Below are positions 23,790 through 55,893 of a DNA stretch of 64,000 bases, piece by piece. The DNA comes from Trematomus loennbergii (lineage: Eukaryota; Chordata; Actinopteri; Perciformes; Nototheniidae). Both the position numbers and the translations under genes were made by a program. The stretch's first letter is position 1; every line of letters begins with the position of its first letter. The stretch is taken from positions 62,001 to 126,000 of the forward strand of contig JAAOOA010000642.1 of NCBI GenBank assembly GCA_012861695.1, read 5' to 3'. The notes beneath the pieces are model-generated. The model was not told the DNA's origin. It worked only from the letters and a program-made list of their open reading frames with translations, and made no database searches.

Positions 23790-24626
23790 CTATTTGGGAA
23801 TGTTTGCCTTGTGCTACCATTTTATAGACGAACCAATTAAGAGTGTGTCGTATTCATATTCTGTACAAACTGTAAAGTCCACTGGATAAAAATGGGTACG
23901 TCTGTGACGAAAGACGTTACGTTAAAAATAAGTCGACCTCTAACCTCTTAGTTTTACAACAGGACATCATGTTAAATATCAAGATAAATATATACTGTAA
24001 AATGCTGCTTGTACAAATGCCTTACGAGGTTGTTTTTTTAGGGAGGACAGGCTGTCTCGTCCCTGATGGCATATACCAATTTACTGATTTTAATGACGGT
24101 GGGCTGCTGCACTAGAGGATGTCCCCATAACCCCAGAAAATGAACCTGGCGCCACGTTTTCCAAAAAGCTAAGTTGTTAGAGCTTTCATCCACCCTTAAT
24201 TAGAAATCAAATTTAAATGGAAGGGAGGAAAAACGTCTGATCCATCCAAAAGGACTAGGAGTACTTTATGAGAAATGAGGAGAAATTATGCAAATAACAT
24301 GGCAAATTATAATTTATGGAGCAGTTTTAATATCAATATTTAAGCAAATGTATGGAACTTAATGTAGAAAATAAGTGCTGTCCTCGAAAAAAGCTCTTAA
24401 ACCCTGTACGGAAAACTGGCCATTTAATTTATAAAAGGCTTTAGAAGTAAAGTTATGGGTCGGCTTGGGAAGGCCAAACGTCAGTTATTTCCTGACATAA
24501 AAACAGGTTGAAAAAAAGTATTTAACAACTCACAGGAAAAGATCTTCCACGAGTATGATACATGGGATTTTATAAGATGACCCCTTAGATTTTTGTGTCT
24601 CCTGTTAACTGTACAATGGACCATTT
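23789..24626. other. Unannotated stretch
   Basis: Contains the short duplicate of the preceding retroposon end; otherwise nothing identified. 24050-24480 may be decayed LINE coding DNA, but no frame can be followed. Confidence 0.3.
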
Positions 24627-25285
24627 CAGATCTTGTACTTGAGTAAAAGTAGAAGTACTCAGATCTTGAGTAAAAGTAGAAGTACTCAGATCTTAAGTAA
24701 AAGTCGAAGTACTCAGATCTTAAGTAAAAGTAGAAGTACTCAGATCTTGTAGTTGAGTAAAAGTAGAAGTACTCAGATCTTGTACTTGAGTAAAAATAGA
24801 AGTACTCAGATCTTGTACTTGAGTAAAAGTAGAAGTACCAGAGTGTAGGAATACTCTGTTACAGTAAAAGTCCTGCATTCAAAATGTTCCTCAAGTAAAA
24901 AGTAGAAAAGTATTATCATCAAATATAGTTAAAGTAGCGACAGTCAAAGTAGTCATTGTGCAGATTGGTCCATTTCAGAATAATATATATGATATGTTTT
25001 ATAATGATTGATCATGAAAGTGTTCTCAAAGCTGGTAAAGGTGCAGCTAGTTTGAATGACTTTGTATACTGCAGGGTAGCTAGTGAATTTACTCCAGGTG
25101 GAACTAAAGTCTGATTTAACACTTGAATATATTTCACATCATTCATCCAGATCTGTAAAGTAACTATTAAATATGTGTAGTGGAGTAGAAGTACAACATA
25201 GCAAAGCATTGAAATACTCAAGCAAAGTAGGCTACCTCAAAAATGAAACAGTACTTGAGTAAAAGTACTTTACACCACTGATTAT
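24627..25285 (-). mobile_element. AGTAC-rich element A, copy 2
   Basis: Reverse-oriented copy of the element at 14353. It has the same core (GCAGATTGGTCCATTTCAGA, GGTGCAGCTAGTTTGAATG) and a shorter array of the 33-bp unit at about 24627-24840. Confidence 0.8.
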
Positions 25286-26761
25286 GCATCAAAATTCCTC
25301 AGCAGATTAATATGTTGTAAAGTAACTGGTAATCTATGTTGTCAAATTAATGTAGAGGAGACAAAGTACAATGTGTGCCTCCAAATAGTACTTGAAAATA
25401 AGTAGTACAATATAAATAATTTGTACAAGAACCTAAAACGTATTTGTACTACTTGAGTAACTTCCAATTTTCTTAAATATAACCCACTAGGCAACAGAGG
25501 ATGATGGACACTGACCATCCATGTAAACAGATGTTTGGATTACAGGTTCTTGTCACCATTGTATTGACCATTGATAAGGAATGTCTCTCACCTTGTCTCC
25601 AGGGGTGTAACTGTGCTCCCTCCCCGACCACAGAGTGCGATATCCGGCTTACTGTCCTCTGTTGTCGGGCTGACGATATCTTCTACGGTTCTAGCTGGAG
25701 GTTAGCATCAAAGCTAGCTGGAGGTTAGCATCGAAGCTAATTACGTTTTTCTTTTCTTTTTTCTTGTCTTTCAACTTTATTGAACAATTATTCCAAGACT
25801 TTAGAAAAAGACACATAACACCAGTGTTCATTACGTACATTAAAAACTGAGGGCATTATGAACAGGGAACAGAACATTATTAAATGTGTTTCTTGATTAC
25901 TTTTCTGAAATTACCATTAAAATAAGGATAGCCTCATTTTAGTTTTGGTAGCTTACTTTAAGTATAACATCGATGCTAATACCGTTTTACCTTTATTTTA
26001 ATAAGAACTTTGAATGCACTGCGTTATCTTCTAAAAGATGGTAGGCCTATTCATACATCAAATACACACCCTCAAAAAACATTGATTGTGTACCCTTGCA
26101 AATCAAAAAGGTATCCTACACTTTACCTTTGCCTTTGGTCATGTTGATAATTTTAGAAGTAGGCTATTTTTCCGAGAACCGGGTTAAATGGAAACAAATA
26201 TTCTGCAAACATTTAGAAATGGAAACAATTTATTTTGGGCCTCTCGAGTAGAAAGGTAAAAAGGTTTACAACATGTTTACTGTGGACTGTGGTAAGTGCA
26301 CTTCTTTTAAGGGTTGGAGTAAAGTCACATTTCTACTGGAAAGTCTTACAAATATAGTTCATACACAAATTCTAGCAGCTCTATCTGAATATTAAAATAT
26401 ATAAAAACTAGCCATACTACAGCTCAAATACAGCCCAGTTTTATGAGACTATAACATGACCTAACCTTAGTTAGTTCCTTTGCTGGAAAAGCTTCACACC
26501 CACCAACGTTTATAAAAATGTGACCTCCAGCGATGACACCACACTGCTCAGCAAGAGAGGGGAATAACGACTAATTGCCTGTATGAAACTTCTCATTTGA
26601 CCTGAGGAAAACCTTGTGTTTTTTTGTACTGGCCTGGCAGTAGAAATGGGGGCGGAACTGAGCTGTAATTGGTTTCTGTTTACTAGTAATCCTGCCACAG
26701 ACAAAACCCGCAAGCAATTAGCCTGACAGCTCAGGCTCTGTCAGTACAAAACGGGCACTGG
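25286..26761. other. Unannotated stretch
   Basis: A short tandem duplication (AGCTGGAGGTTAGCATC) lies at about 25691-25735. No coding feature recognised. Confidence 0.4.
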
Positions 26762-26787
26762 GTGTGTGTGCGTGTGTGTTTGTATGC

Positions 26788-26839
<52 letters not shown>

Positions 26840-26924
26840 GTTTTGCATGCGTGTGTGTGTGTGTGGTGTGTGTGTGTGTGTGTGTGTGTGTTTGCATGCG
26901 TGTGTGTGTGTGTGTGTGTTTGCA

Positions 26925-26963
<39 letters not shown>

Positions 26964-26992
26964 ATGCGTGTATGTGTGTGTGTGTGTGTAAG

Positions 26993-27037
<45 letters not shown>

Positions 27038-27046
27038 GCATGTGTG
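26762..27046. repeat. Compound (GT)n array with TTTGCATGC interruptions
   Basis: GT runs are separated by regular TTTGCATGCGTG or AAGCATG joints at about 26841, 26890, 26919, 26959, 26990 and 27036, so the array has a higher-order unit as well as the dinucleotide. Confidence 0.95.
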
Positions 27047-27123
27047 TGTCACGAGGGAAAATGTAATCAGGCTGACGGAGACATGAGATTAAAATCATCT
27101 CTTTTGTCCTGGTTTCTTTTTCT

Positions 27124-28398
27124 TTCTGCTCCTTACATATCTGGTATGACAACATTAGCGAGGTCGTCCAATAAGAATGACTCTTGCTGCGTTCCTCCAG
27201 GGGAAAAAATATACCAGAATATATTTGATGTGCATCAATGTCAATCAATATCTACACGTTGTGATATGACAGGACTGTTTTGGTATGACTCACCGCTCGT
27301 TGTTTTTTTTGTCCATGCTACAAAGGTTTGTCAGAACATATTCGGGTGCAATAAAGATGATTTTATGGTGATTATAAATGCTCCAAGTAGGGAATGAGTC
27401 CTTACCCCAAGTGAAGGAGTTCAAGTATCTCGGGGTCTTGTTCTCGAGTGAGGGAACAATGGAGCGTGAGATGGGCCGGAGAATCGGAGCAGCGGGAGCG
27501 GTACTGCAGTCGCTTTACTGCACCGTTGTGACGAAAAGAGAGCTGAGCCAGAAGGCAAAGCTCTCTGTCTACCGGGCCATTTCCCTTCCTACCCTCACCT
27601 ATGGCTCATGAAGGATGAGTCATGACGAAAGAACGAGATCGCGGATACAAGCGGCCGAGATGGGTTTTCTCCGCAGGGTGTCTGGCGTCTCCCTTAGGGA
27701 TAAGGTGAGAAGTTCAGTCATCCAGGAGGGACTCGGAGTTGAACCGCTCCTCGAAAGGAGCCAGTTGAGGTGGTTCGGGCACCTAGTAAGGATGCCACCT
27801 GGGCGCCTCCCTAGGGAGGTGTTCCAGGCACGTCCAGCTGGGAAGAGACCGAGGGGTAGACCTAGGACCAGGTGGAGGGATTATATCTCTTTGCTGGCCT
27901 GGGAGCGCCTTGGGATCCCCCAGTCAGAGCTGGTTGATGTGGCCAGGGAAAGGAACGTTTGGGGCTCTCTGCTGGAACTGCTACCTCCGCGACCCGACCA
28001 CGGATAAGCGGGAGAAGATTTATGGATGGAAATGCTCCAAACCACAAATATTAAAGATTTTTTAACTGAAACACACATTTCTTCAGTCAAACTCACATCT
28101 GTATATCAATATGTTCCTTTCTTGTCCTTAAATATCCAGTATGACAACAATGTAAAGGTTGAATTTATACTAATAACGGTCACTCTTGCTGCAGGGGAAA
28201 AAGACAGAGATATAATTACATCAATATGAATCCATACATTGTGAATATGACAGGACTGGGACTTTAATGACTGGGATGTTTTTGTATGACTCATCACTCG
28301 TTTTGCACACCGCAAATGCAGCAGAAAATTGTGCCATTGGTTCGTCAGAACATATTCGGGTGCAATAAAGAACATTGTTATGGTGATTATAAATGCTC
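27124..28398 (+). repeat. Diverged tandem duplication split by a LINE
   Basis: 27124-27386 and 28113-28398 are collinear: both contain GGTATGACAACA-like, ACTCTTGCTGC, ATATGACAGGACTG, GTATGACTCA and TCAGAACATATTCGGGTGCA followed by TTATGGTGATTATAAATGCT. The first copy is interrupted by the Rex3-like insertion at its right end. Function unknown. Confidence 0.8.
27387..28029 (+). mobile_element. 5'-truncated Rex3-like LINE, copy 2
   Basis: The coding remnant starts FKYLGVLFSSEGTMEREM and continues LSVYRAISLPTLTYGS, a small break with a stop near 27611, then ERTRSRIQAAEMGFLRRVSG and the same C-terminal tail as copy 1 (RPRGRPRTRWRDY ... LLPPRPDHG). Target-site duplications AAATGCTCCAA (11 bp) lie at 27376-27386 and 28030-28040. 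A (GATG)-like tail is short. The copy is dead. Confidence 0.88.
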
Positions 28399-28744
28399 CG
28401 AACAAGAAGTATAAACATCCACACAGATTTCTTTATTCAGATTCAGAAGTTTACATTTGTATTTCCACAGTATGATGGTTTTTGCTTCATACAAATGTAG
28501 AGAAACCCACAAACAGAGAGTGCTTATATACTGGGACAAAGCTGAAAACTAAATTCACTGAATATCACACAAGCAGGCGAGCAGAGGATAGCCTGAGCTC
28601 ACGAGGGGGATTTATGAATGAATCTGAGAGCTACACACACACACACTCGCCCGCACACACACATCTGTACCAGACAAGATTTGACAGGCAGCCAAAATAG
28701 AGACCCTGTGCAGGCTGGCTGACGACAAAAGTGCGCTCTTGCTT

Positions 28745-29877
<1,133 letters not shown>

Positions 29878-29889
29878 GCATCTCCTCGC

Positions 29890-29925
29890 TCTGTGACGCA
29901 CGGGTCAGGTGGTTCCTCTAATAGC
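29890..29925 (+). promoter_or_regulatory. scg2a: Putative scg2 core promoter (CRE-like site)
   Basis: CTGTGACGCACGGG holds a CRE-like TGACGCA at 29894-29900. A weak TATA-like CTAATAG follows at about 29918. Mammalian SCG2 promoters are known for a cAMP response element just upstream of a TATA box, so the spacing fits, but the site is not a perfect CRE. Confidence 0.35.
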
Positions 29926-29944
29926 TGTCCGCGGTGCTGAATCA

Positions 29945-29995
29945 GACTCACACAGAGACGGAGAGAGCCTCCTCCTCACTAACTACTAACACAAG
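29945..29995 (+). other. scg2a: scg2 exon 1 (5' UTR)
   Basis: The text before the strong donor CACAAG|GTAAGG (intron starts at 29996) contains no start codon leading into the coding frame. This matches the known two-exon plan of secretogranin II, where exon 1 is non-coding. The 5' boundary is a guess. Confidence 0.55.
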
Positions 29996-31567
29996 GTAAG
30001 GTTGTGATTGAATGCACGAGCCACGCTACACTCTTTGCGTGTTTACTGTCACACGATATAAGAATAGAGAGGGAGGGGTTGTTGTGGTTTTTCTTTGTTA
30101 AATCAGCTTTTGTTTCAGGAGCTGTTTACCAACCTGATGCACCGCCACATCTGTAGGGCGAAGAGGTCTCTTTGTTCTCATTTCGCTCCGGATTATCCGA
30201 GATTGTTACCGTTTTTATCTTATAAGGGTAAAAAAACTAAACGTAAAAAATGATAACGAGGAAGTTTTGCGATTTTAAATTAGGTTGGGAAAATGAAAGA
30301 AAAAGTAAACGGAATTAAAAACGGCAGCAATTACGTTTGCATCGTCGCTTTTCGTGTGTTTTCATCGTTTCTGTGACTCCTACTCCTACAAAAGTGTTTC
30401 AATTATCAAAATCGTCTTATTTGTGCAGGAATTTGCATTAAAAAAAACATGTTTCAGCGAATTTTGCACGCGCAGTTCAGGACAGGCACTTCATCTTTAT
30501 CCAACGTTTTTTTTTTTCCATTCCGAGTAAAAAGAAAAACGGTAATAACAGCCGTTTTAAGCATATTAACGGTAAACGGGAGGGTTCCATGGAAACATTA
30601 GTCTTACCGGGTTGCCTTGACAACGGGGCCGTGACTCGCGGAGAGCAGCAATTTGAAGAACTAATGAGATTTGCACGAGAGCTGAATAGCGCTGTTATTA
30701 CTGCTGCAAACAGGAGGGCTGCAGCAGCAACACACTGAACACCCAGTTATATATTTATTATACATATTTTTGTTAGTTATTTTTATGTAATCATTATTTT
30801 TAACATTATTTTATTTATTTGTATTATCATGTATTTATTTACTTTTATATTTATTATATATACACATTTGTAATTATTAATTGTATTAATTATTTCTATT
30901 AATTTCAGCATTATTTTATTTATTTTTATTATCATCATGTATTTATTTATTACTTTGATATTTTATTATATTTCTATAAATGTATTTTACATATTCTATT
31001 ATTATTTATTTTGTATTATTATCATTATAAACAAATATAGTGAATTAAATAGTGACCACCAGTTGCTTCTTAGCGATCATCCTCATTTGGTTACATTATT
31101 TTTTAAATGCAGCATATTTCATGTTTTCTTTAATGTCAAAAATAAAAAACAACAAGCATAATTCAAGAACAAAGAAACAGTTTTTGTTGTTGTTAACAGG
31201 ATTTGGTCAAGACAGTTAATATAAATATTGTTTAAGTTAATTGAGGCACTAAAATGGTTTTAAAAAGATACCTGATTTAAGTATTACACCTTTTTTGGTA
31301 TTGCATATTCATTTACAGATTGAGAGATGTTGTTCTCAATTACTCTGGTTCAAACCAGGTCAAACAAACAGTGTATAATCTATATTTGAACAGAGTGCTT
31401 TTACATCAGTGTCTCTGCGGTCTATCATCACACCGGACATTCAAAGTGACGATGAGAGTGAAAGGCTTTCACGGTAAATGCCACGGCGGTATCCGTTGTG
31501 AACATGTCAGCTTTACGTGTAAAAAGGTCATCTCTGACATCGGTGTCTTTGTGTCTCTCCTCTGCAG
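29996..31567 (+). other. scg2a: scg2 intron 1
   Basis: Starts GTAAGG and ends CTCCTCTGCAG at 31567. 30740-31030 is extremely AT-rich (TTATTTAT-type low complexity). No other exon was seen. Confidence 0.65.
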
Positions 31568-31575
31568 GCGTCACC

Positions 31576-33223
31576 ATGCCGTCACTCCCCACAGGCAAAC
31601 CTTTCCTCATCTGTTGCACCCACTTCATCTTCCTCTTCGTCTTCCTCTTCGCCTCCTCTCACGTTCGGGGGGCTTCTCTCCGGCAGCGAGGAAGTGAATC
31701 CCAGAGAGGAGGAGGAGGAGGAGGAGGAGGGCGACTTCCTGCAGAGCCCCAACGACGACATGCTCAAAGCTCTGGAGTTCATCGAGAGCCTGCGTCAGAG
31801 GAGCGGCACGAGTACGGGATACGATGTAGACGACGCCGAGAAGCTGAGAGCGATGCTGAGGCTGGCTCCTAAAGAGGAAGAGGAGGATGAAGAGGAGGAG
31901 GATGAAGGCAGGGAGGATAAGAGTGAGGAGCTGCTGCAGGCTGTGCTCAGCACCCTCCAGGAGACGGAGCAAGCCTCAAAACAGACGCCGCTTCGCCCCA
32001 GGGTGCAACAACACGGCATCAAGCCCCAGGAAGATGCCGCTGATGTTCGAGGATGAGGAAGAGGGCGAGGGCGACGAGGAAGAAGAGGGAGAGGAGGGGC
32101 CGGATCTGGCACCTTTCAAACGCACAAACGAGAACGTGGAGGGGAAGTACACGCCGCAGAATCTGGCCACGCTGCAGTCCGTGTTCGACGAACTGGACAA
32201 GATGACCAGCGTGAAGACGAAGAGGCAGGAAGAGGAAGAGGAGGACGACGAAGATGAGGATATGTTCAACGTGAGGAACGTGGCGTATGACGACGAAGGA
32301 GGGGATCTCGCAGACTGGGGAGAGGGGGAGGAAGTCAAACAAGAGGAGGACCGACGGATCGATTATGACGAAGAAGCGGACGAAGACGAGAAAGACAACT
32401 ACCCGGTCAAGAGGTCAAGAGACACGGACGAAGTCGCCAATCTCGTTGACTATTACCTCCTGAAGGTGCTGGAGAAAACGGAGGAAGAGGAGCACAAGAG
32501 AGAGATAGAGGAAGAGGAGAAGAAGAGAGAGGAAGAGGAGAAGAAGAAGAGGGACACCATGGATCCGAGGACCATCTACCAGCTCATACAGATCTCACAG
32601 AAATACCAGATCCCCCGGAGGACCTGGTGGACATGCTGAACACGGGAGAAACCACCGAGCCACGAAAACCCTCTCCGGTGTCCCCGAAGAAGACGCACAA
32701 GTTTCCCGAAGAAACGTTCTTCAACAGACGATTTCCTGAGAGGCAGAAGACCCCCGAAGAAAGGCGGACGGAGGAGATCCTGAGCATCCTGGGGTTAGGA
32801 GGCGACGAAGACAAAACTCCCGTCAGGAAGCAGTACTCCTCCTACTCCTCGCCGTCATCACAACGGAGACCCCTCCCCTCCGGCACGTTACAGGACGACT
32901 ACGACGACACCTTGGACGAAGACGAGCTGGCGGCGTATCTAGCGGCTCAGATGCTCGTTCGGTATCCGATAAACAGAAACAGAAACAACAAGGTGAGCCA
33001 AAAGCGGGAGGAACCGAGCGGCGCCGGCTCCTTTGAGCGGGCGATGCAGGCGTACTTTGATCAGATGGACTCGGGTAGAAAGGAAAGGAGACACACGGAG
33101 GACGAGGACGAGGAGGATAAGACGAAGGGTTTTGATAATGAGGCGGTGATGAAACTAATGAGCTACCTGAGCCCAGACACTGAAGAGAGAGAGAGCGATG
33201 CCAAAACTGAACAGGAGAAATAA
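31576..33223 (+). CDS. scg2a: Secretogranin II (chromogranin C), secretoneurin precursor
   Basis: Acidic prohormone of dense-core secretory granules in neuroendocrine cells. It aids granule formation and is cleaved at dibasic sites to release secretoneurin. The ATG at 31576 lies 8 bases after the splice acceptor and opens a signal peptide ([14 protein letters not shown], then a Phe/Leu core to FASSHVRG). Next come NPREEEEE, the conserved [19 protein letters not shown], Glu-rich stretches, [11 protein letters not shown], secretoneurin between KR pairs, a PVKRS site, [19 protein letters not shown], and [17 protein letters not shown] near the C-terminus. Stop TAA is at 33221. The frame changes three times: near the G6 run 31667-31672 (apparent extra base), at C4 32024-32027 (extra base) and at C5 32612-32616 (missing base). 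Corrected length would be 548 residues, normal for the family. The conserved protein on both sides of each break suggests sequencing error more than pseudogene. The TNEN start of secretoneurin favours the fish 'a' paralogue; that letter is less certain than the family. Confidence 0.93.
32124..32219 (+). other. scg2a: Secretoneurin peptide
   Basis: 32 residues from [12 protein letters not shown] through SVFDEL to SVKT, preceded by KR (32118-32123) and followed by KR (32220-32225). The [12 protein letters not shown] core is the diagnostic part of secretoneurin, a chemoattractant and reproductive-axis neuropeptide. The whole peptide is in one uninterrupted frame. Confidence 0.95.
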
Positions 33224-33276
33224 AGCCTGGAGATAGATGTATAGTATATATAAATATATATATTGTTTTGGTGGAG

Positions 33277-33299
33277 AATAAAGTATTTTGAAGAATAAA
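33277..33299 (+). terminator. scg2a: scg2 polyadenylation signals
   Basis: Two AATAAA hexamers at 33277-33282 and 33294-33299, 54-76 bases after the stop codon. The preceding 3' UTR is short and AT-rich. Confidence 0.7.
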
Positions 33300-33421
33300 A
33301 TGAAATGCAGTTCAGTAGGTTTACAACCGTTCTTATTTATTAGCAGAGATGTGAGTTCAGACATTCATTTGATGCTTCTTCTTTTTTTAAACAATCCGTA
33401 CATGTGACTCACCAGCCTTTC

Positions 33422-33637
<216 letters not shown>

Positions 33638-34046
33638 AATCAGTGTTGGATCCTTGTGTTTTTTTGGGGTAATTCTTTCTTAAATGTGGTCATATGTGAC
33701 ATTCCTGAGGTTAATAAAGCATTGACTTTATTTTTTCCTTACTGTGTAGTGTTTCTTCATTTCCTCACCATCACACAATGCCTGACATGTATCACCGCTG
33801 AGAGTACAAAAACATATTTACACGTAATAAAGAGACTACTTTCAGTCGTAAAACCCTGAGGTTAATTAACATGAGGCTTTTAAAAGGCACTTAGTGTGTC
33901 AAACATGATTACAATTGTTCAAAACGACACAGATTGTGGCTGTTGGAGGACCACAGCATGACGTCAAATGAGTCATTATTACTCAATTAAAACGAGAAAT
34001 AATAAACCTTTTGTTTCAAGTTTTGAAAAGTGAGAAATCCTCGTCT

Positions 34047-52649
<18,603 letters not shown>

Positions 52650-53413
52650 CCTGTCACCTGAGATGTAAAATCCTTCGGGTTTGTGATTTATCTCAGCACC
52701 CTGCAGTCCTCTCGTGCTGCTGTCGCGTTCATAGCAGAAAGCAGTGCGCGCTCCAACACATTCTCCAGGCGGAGCCGCGCCCCCGCTGCGCGCCCCCGCT
52801 GCGCGCCCCCAACTCCCACAGACAGGTGAACCTGCTGTGGGTGGAGGACTGAACTCTCTAAATATATTGGAAAATATGTTAATGTCGAACCAAAACAACA
52901 AAGACACTTTTTCCATTGTTGGACTGAGAGTGCTGCAGATCTTTTAAAATCCAAAAGTGCAAACAAGTCATAAAAGTGGCACTCTTTTGAAATAGCCCAA
53001 TAGCCACTCAACAAATCTGTACTTTCACCACTTTTCTATTGGGTTATTTTTTACATTTAGATCCGTTTTTTAAAGATTACCTACTAATGATTTAGTTCAA
53101 AACGAGTGTCGTGGACTAGTCCCCATTGATCAACTGTCACAAAGTACAGTATATGGGCAGCTTTAGCCAACATTGTTAATTTCCAGCTGTTCTCACCTAC
53201 TAATGATGATGTCTAACTTGCTGTATTTCAATCATTAACAAACTGAACCTCCTCCTTCCTGCCGCTAGGGGTCTGTGGGGGTGTCGCATGGATGTATAAT
53301 AATAGGGTGTCGCCCCCACCCCCCTGATGTAAATCCAGCTCCACGTGGTTCTGGTCCCGGGTAAAAGCCCCGCGGAGAGGCCGGCAGAGAGAGAGCATTC
53401 CCGGATCTGCACC
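52650..53413. promoter_or_regulatory. Divergent promoter region of ap1s3 and dhrs12
   Basis: The two start codons are 764 bp apart on opposite strands. 52742-52815 is CpG-rich with a short CGCGCCCCCGCTG tandem repeat, and 53335-53410 is also GC-rich. No TATA box is evident at either end. A shared CpG-island-type promoter is inferred. Confidence 0.5.
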
Positions 53414-53469
53414 ATGTCTCTGTACCGAAACTCCGCCTGGTTCCTGAAGGGGCTCACCGAGTTCACCAG
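53414..53469 (+). CDS. dhrs12: dhrs12 exon 1
   Basis: CTGCACCATGTCT gives a fair Kozak context. Encodes [18 protein letters not shown] plus AG of an Arg codon; donor ACCAG|GTAGG. Confidence 0.9.
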
Positions 53470-54524
53470 GTAGGAAAAAGGCTTCATTAAAGTATGTAAA
53501 AAAGGTCTTGAAAAGCCTGTAATATTGAGTTTTATGGTTGTTATCATTAGGTACAATTACTTTTTGAAAGGCAGCATGAAAACTATAATAAATTGAGTTT
53601 AAATATGTTCTATCCTCACTGGTTTATGTGTGAAGAAACATTGTATTTATTATTATTCTACAAATATAAGTACAGTATACTTCAAGTTCAAGCAACTCAA
53701 ATATTGAAAGCAAGTAAGGAATAGGCTATTCTTTTTTAATTTGTTAGGTTTATTTCAACTAACTTATAGCCTACAACTCAAACAGACTTATATTACACAT
53801 ACTAAATACACTATAATAGGTTATACTGTTTAAATAGACAAACCAAAGCAAACTACAATAAGTTATGTATACCTTAATATTAGTTATTTTGTATAATTCT
53901 CATTACAGAAAAGAAAAAAAGTCTTATTATATTGTTCATAAAAATGTGATTATTGAGGCGTGATGACTGAAGATGTTTCCTCGTGATTTATTTGTATTTC
54001 TGATACTAAATCAAATCAACATCACAGGCACAATATGTATGCAAAACCCCGCCTAAACTGTCCAATCTCACAAAGGAGAGTTACCGGCATGATAAGTTGC
54101 TGGAAATATTTGTCACTTCAGTAAATCAACGACAAAATATGTTACATTTGATATTTTCTTTAAAGGAAGAATTCCAGCTTCTTAAATGTGAACATTTGCT
54201 GCTTGTCTTTGTTTATTTCAGATTACATAAAACAAGGTTTTTTTGGACTGTTGCTTGAACATAACAAGACATTGAGCTCTTAAACTGACATCTTTCATTT
54301 ATGTCTGACATTAAACAGACTAAATGATTATTAGAAGTTATTATAATAGTTTCAGCGTAACACTAATATCAAATATGGTCATTAAACTAGCTGTGGATCA
54401 ATTTAGAAAGTTTGTGAATGGTTTGAAACGTTGCATTTAAAAACTGCACACTTGTCCTCTCTGACCTGAACACACACACACACACACACACACCACACAC
54501 ACACACACACACCACACACACACA

Positions 54525-54578
<54 letters not shown>

Positions 54579-55558
54579 AAAGCAAACCACCATAATATGT
54601 AAGTAAATAAATTATCAAACGAGTACATTTTGTAGTTGTTTCCGATTTAATTCAGTCAAACTGTAGGGATGTAAACTCATCTGAATAACTCGACACCTTA
54701 GGGTAGCATGCAAAGCTAAATATCAGTATTCAAATGTTGATTTAGCATCGATTTTGCAAGAGGATACAGGCAAAAACTCACCCTTAAGTGAATGTAATCT
54801 TACTGCTAAAGAATGTAAGTAAGGGTCATGTTAAGACGCATTTATCTGTATATGTTTTTACATCCCATTGAGACATGCCTATCATAACAAGTCAAACAAG
54901 TTTGGAAAGATTTCCACATACTTATTTGGTTTAACTTTAGAAATTATGGGCTGCTCCTTTTTAGGCACCACTACGGCAAAAATAAATAATTTAATCAAAT
55001 ATTTTTCCTCCAAAGAAGCAGCCAATGAGGGCAAATTGGCCATTTTTACCCTACATTGTGAACGTCCGTGGAGTGATGCTTATATGAGGTCATGTAGGGT
55101 CAAAGGTTATGTAAGGACTGGATCTTTGAAAAGGGATTATAGTATAACTCCATGTTTCTACTGCATGGTAGTTGATGATTCAAGACTTCAGAAAACAACT
55201 GCAGCGCATCTTTGAATATTACAAATGAATGTAATAATCACATTTCCAGTGACTCAGCAGGAGCCGTGTTCGACTACAAAGTCAGTTTACAACCTCAAAA
55301 GATTGTATCAGTCTCCTATCTGATCCATTTCTTCCCCGCGGAGCCTTTTCCTCATGGGTTCACAACAGGACCAGCTGTGTGAAGAGGTGCTTTTGTGATT
55401 GTTTCCCCGCTCCCCTTTGTTCTGTGTTATCTTTTAACACAGAGTAACCCGCTCTGACCCCGCTAATCGCTCGCTGCATGACACCAGCGAACAGAGCGGC
55501 ATTTAGTTCCCTTTATTCCAACAATGGCATCCAGGACAATGAGCGCAATTGAAGTCCT

Positions 55559-55648
<90 letters not shown>

Positions 55649-55798
55649 CAGACAAACACACACACACACACAGACAAACACACACACACACACACACAGA
55701 TCTCACCCCAAACCGCCTCTGATGCCAGGCACGCTCTCATCTTCATTGTTTCTGTTTACAGTACGTACAGTAAGCCAACACTGACCCTCTCTGACCTG

Positions 55799-55846
<48 letters not shown>

Positions 55847-55853
55847 ACAAACA

Positions 55854-55893
<40 letters not shown>

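Noticed and set aside
26718..27248. Long His/Thr and Cys/Val open frames
   Set aside because: Dinucleotide repeat artefacts, as in all GT/CA arrays of the window.
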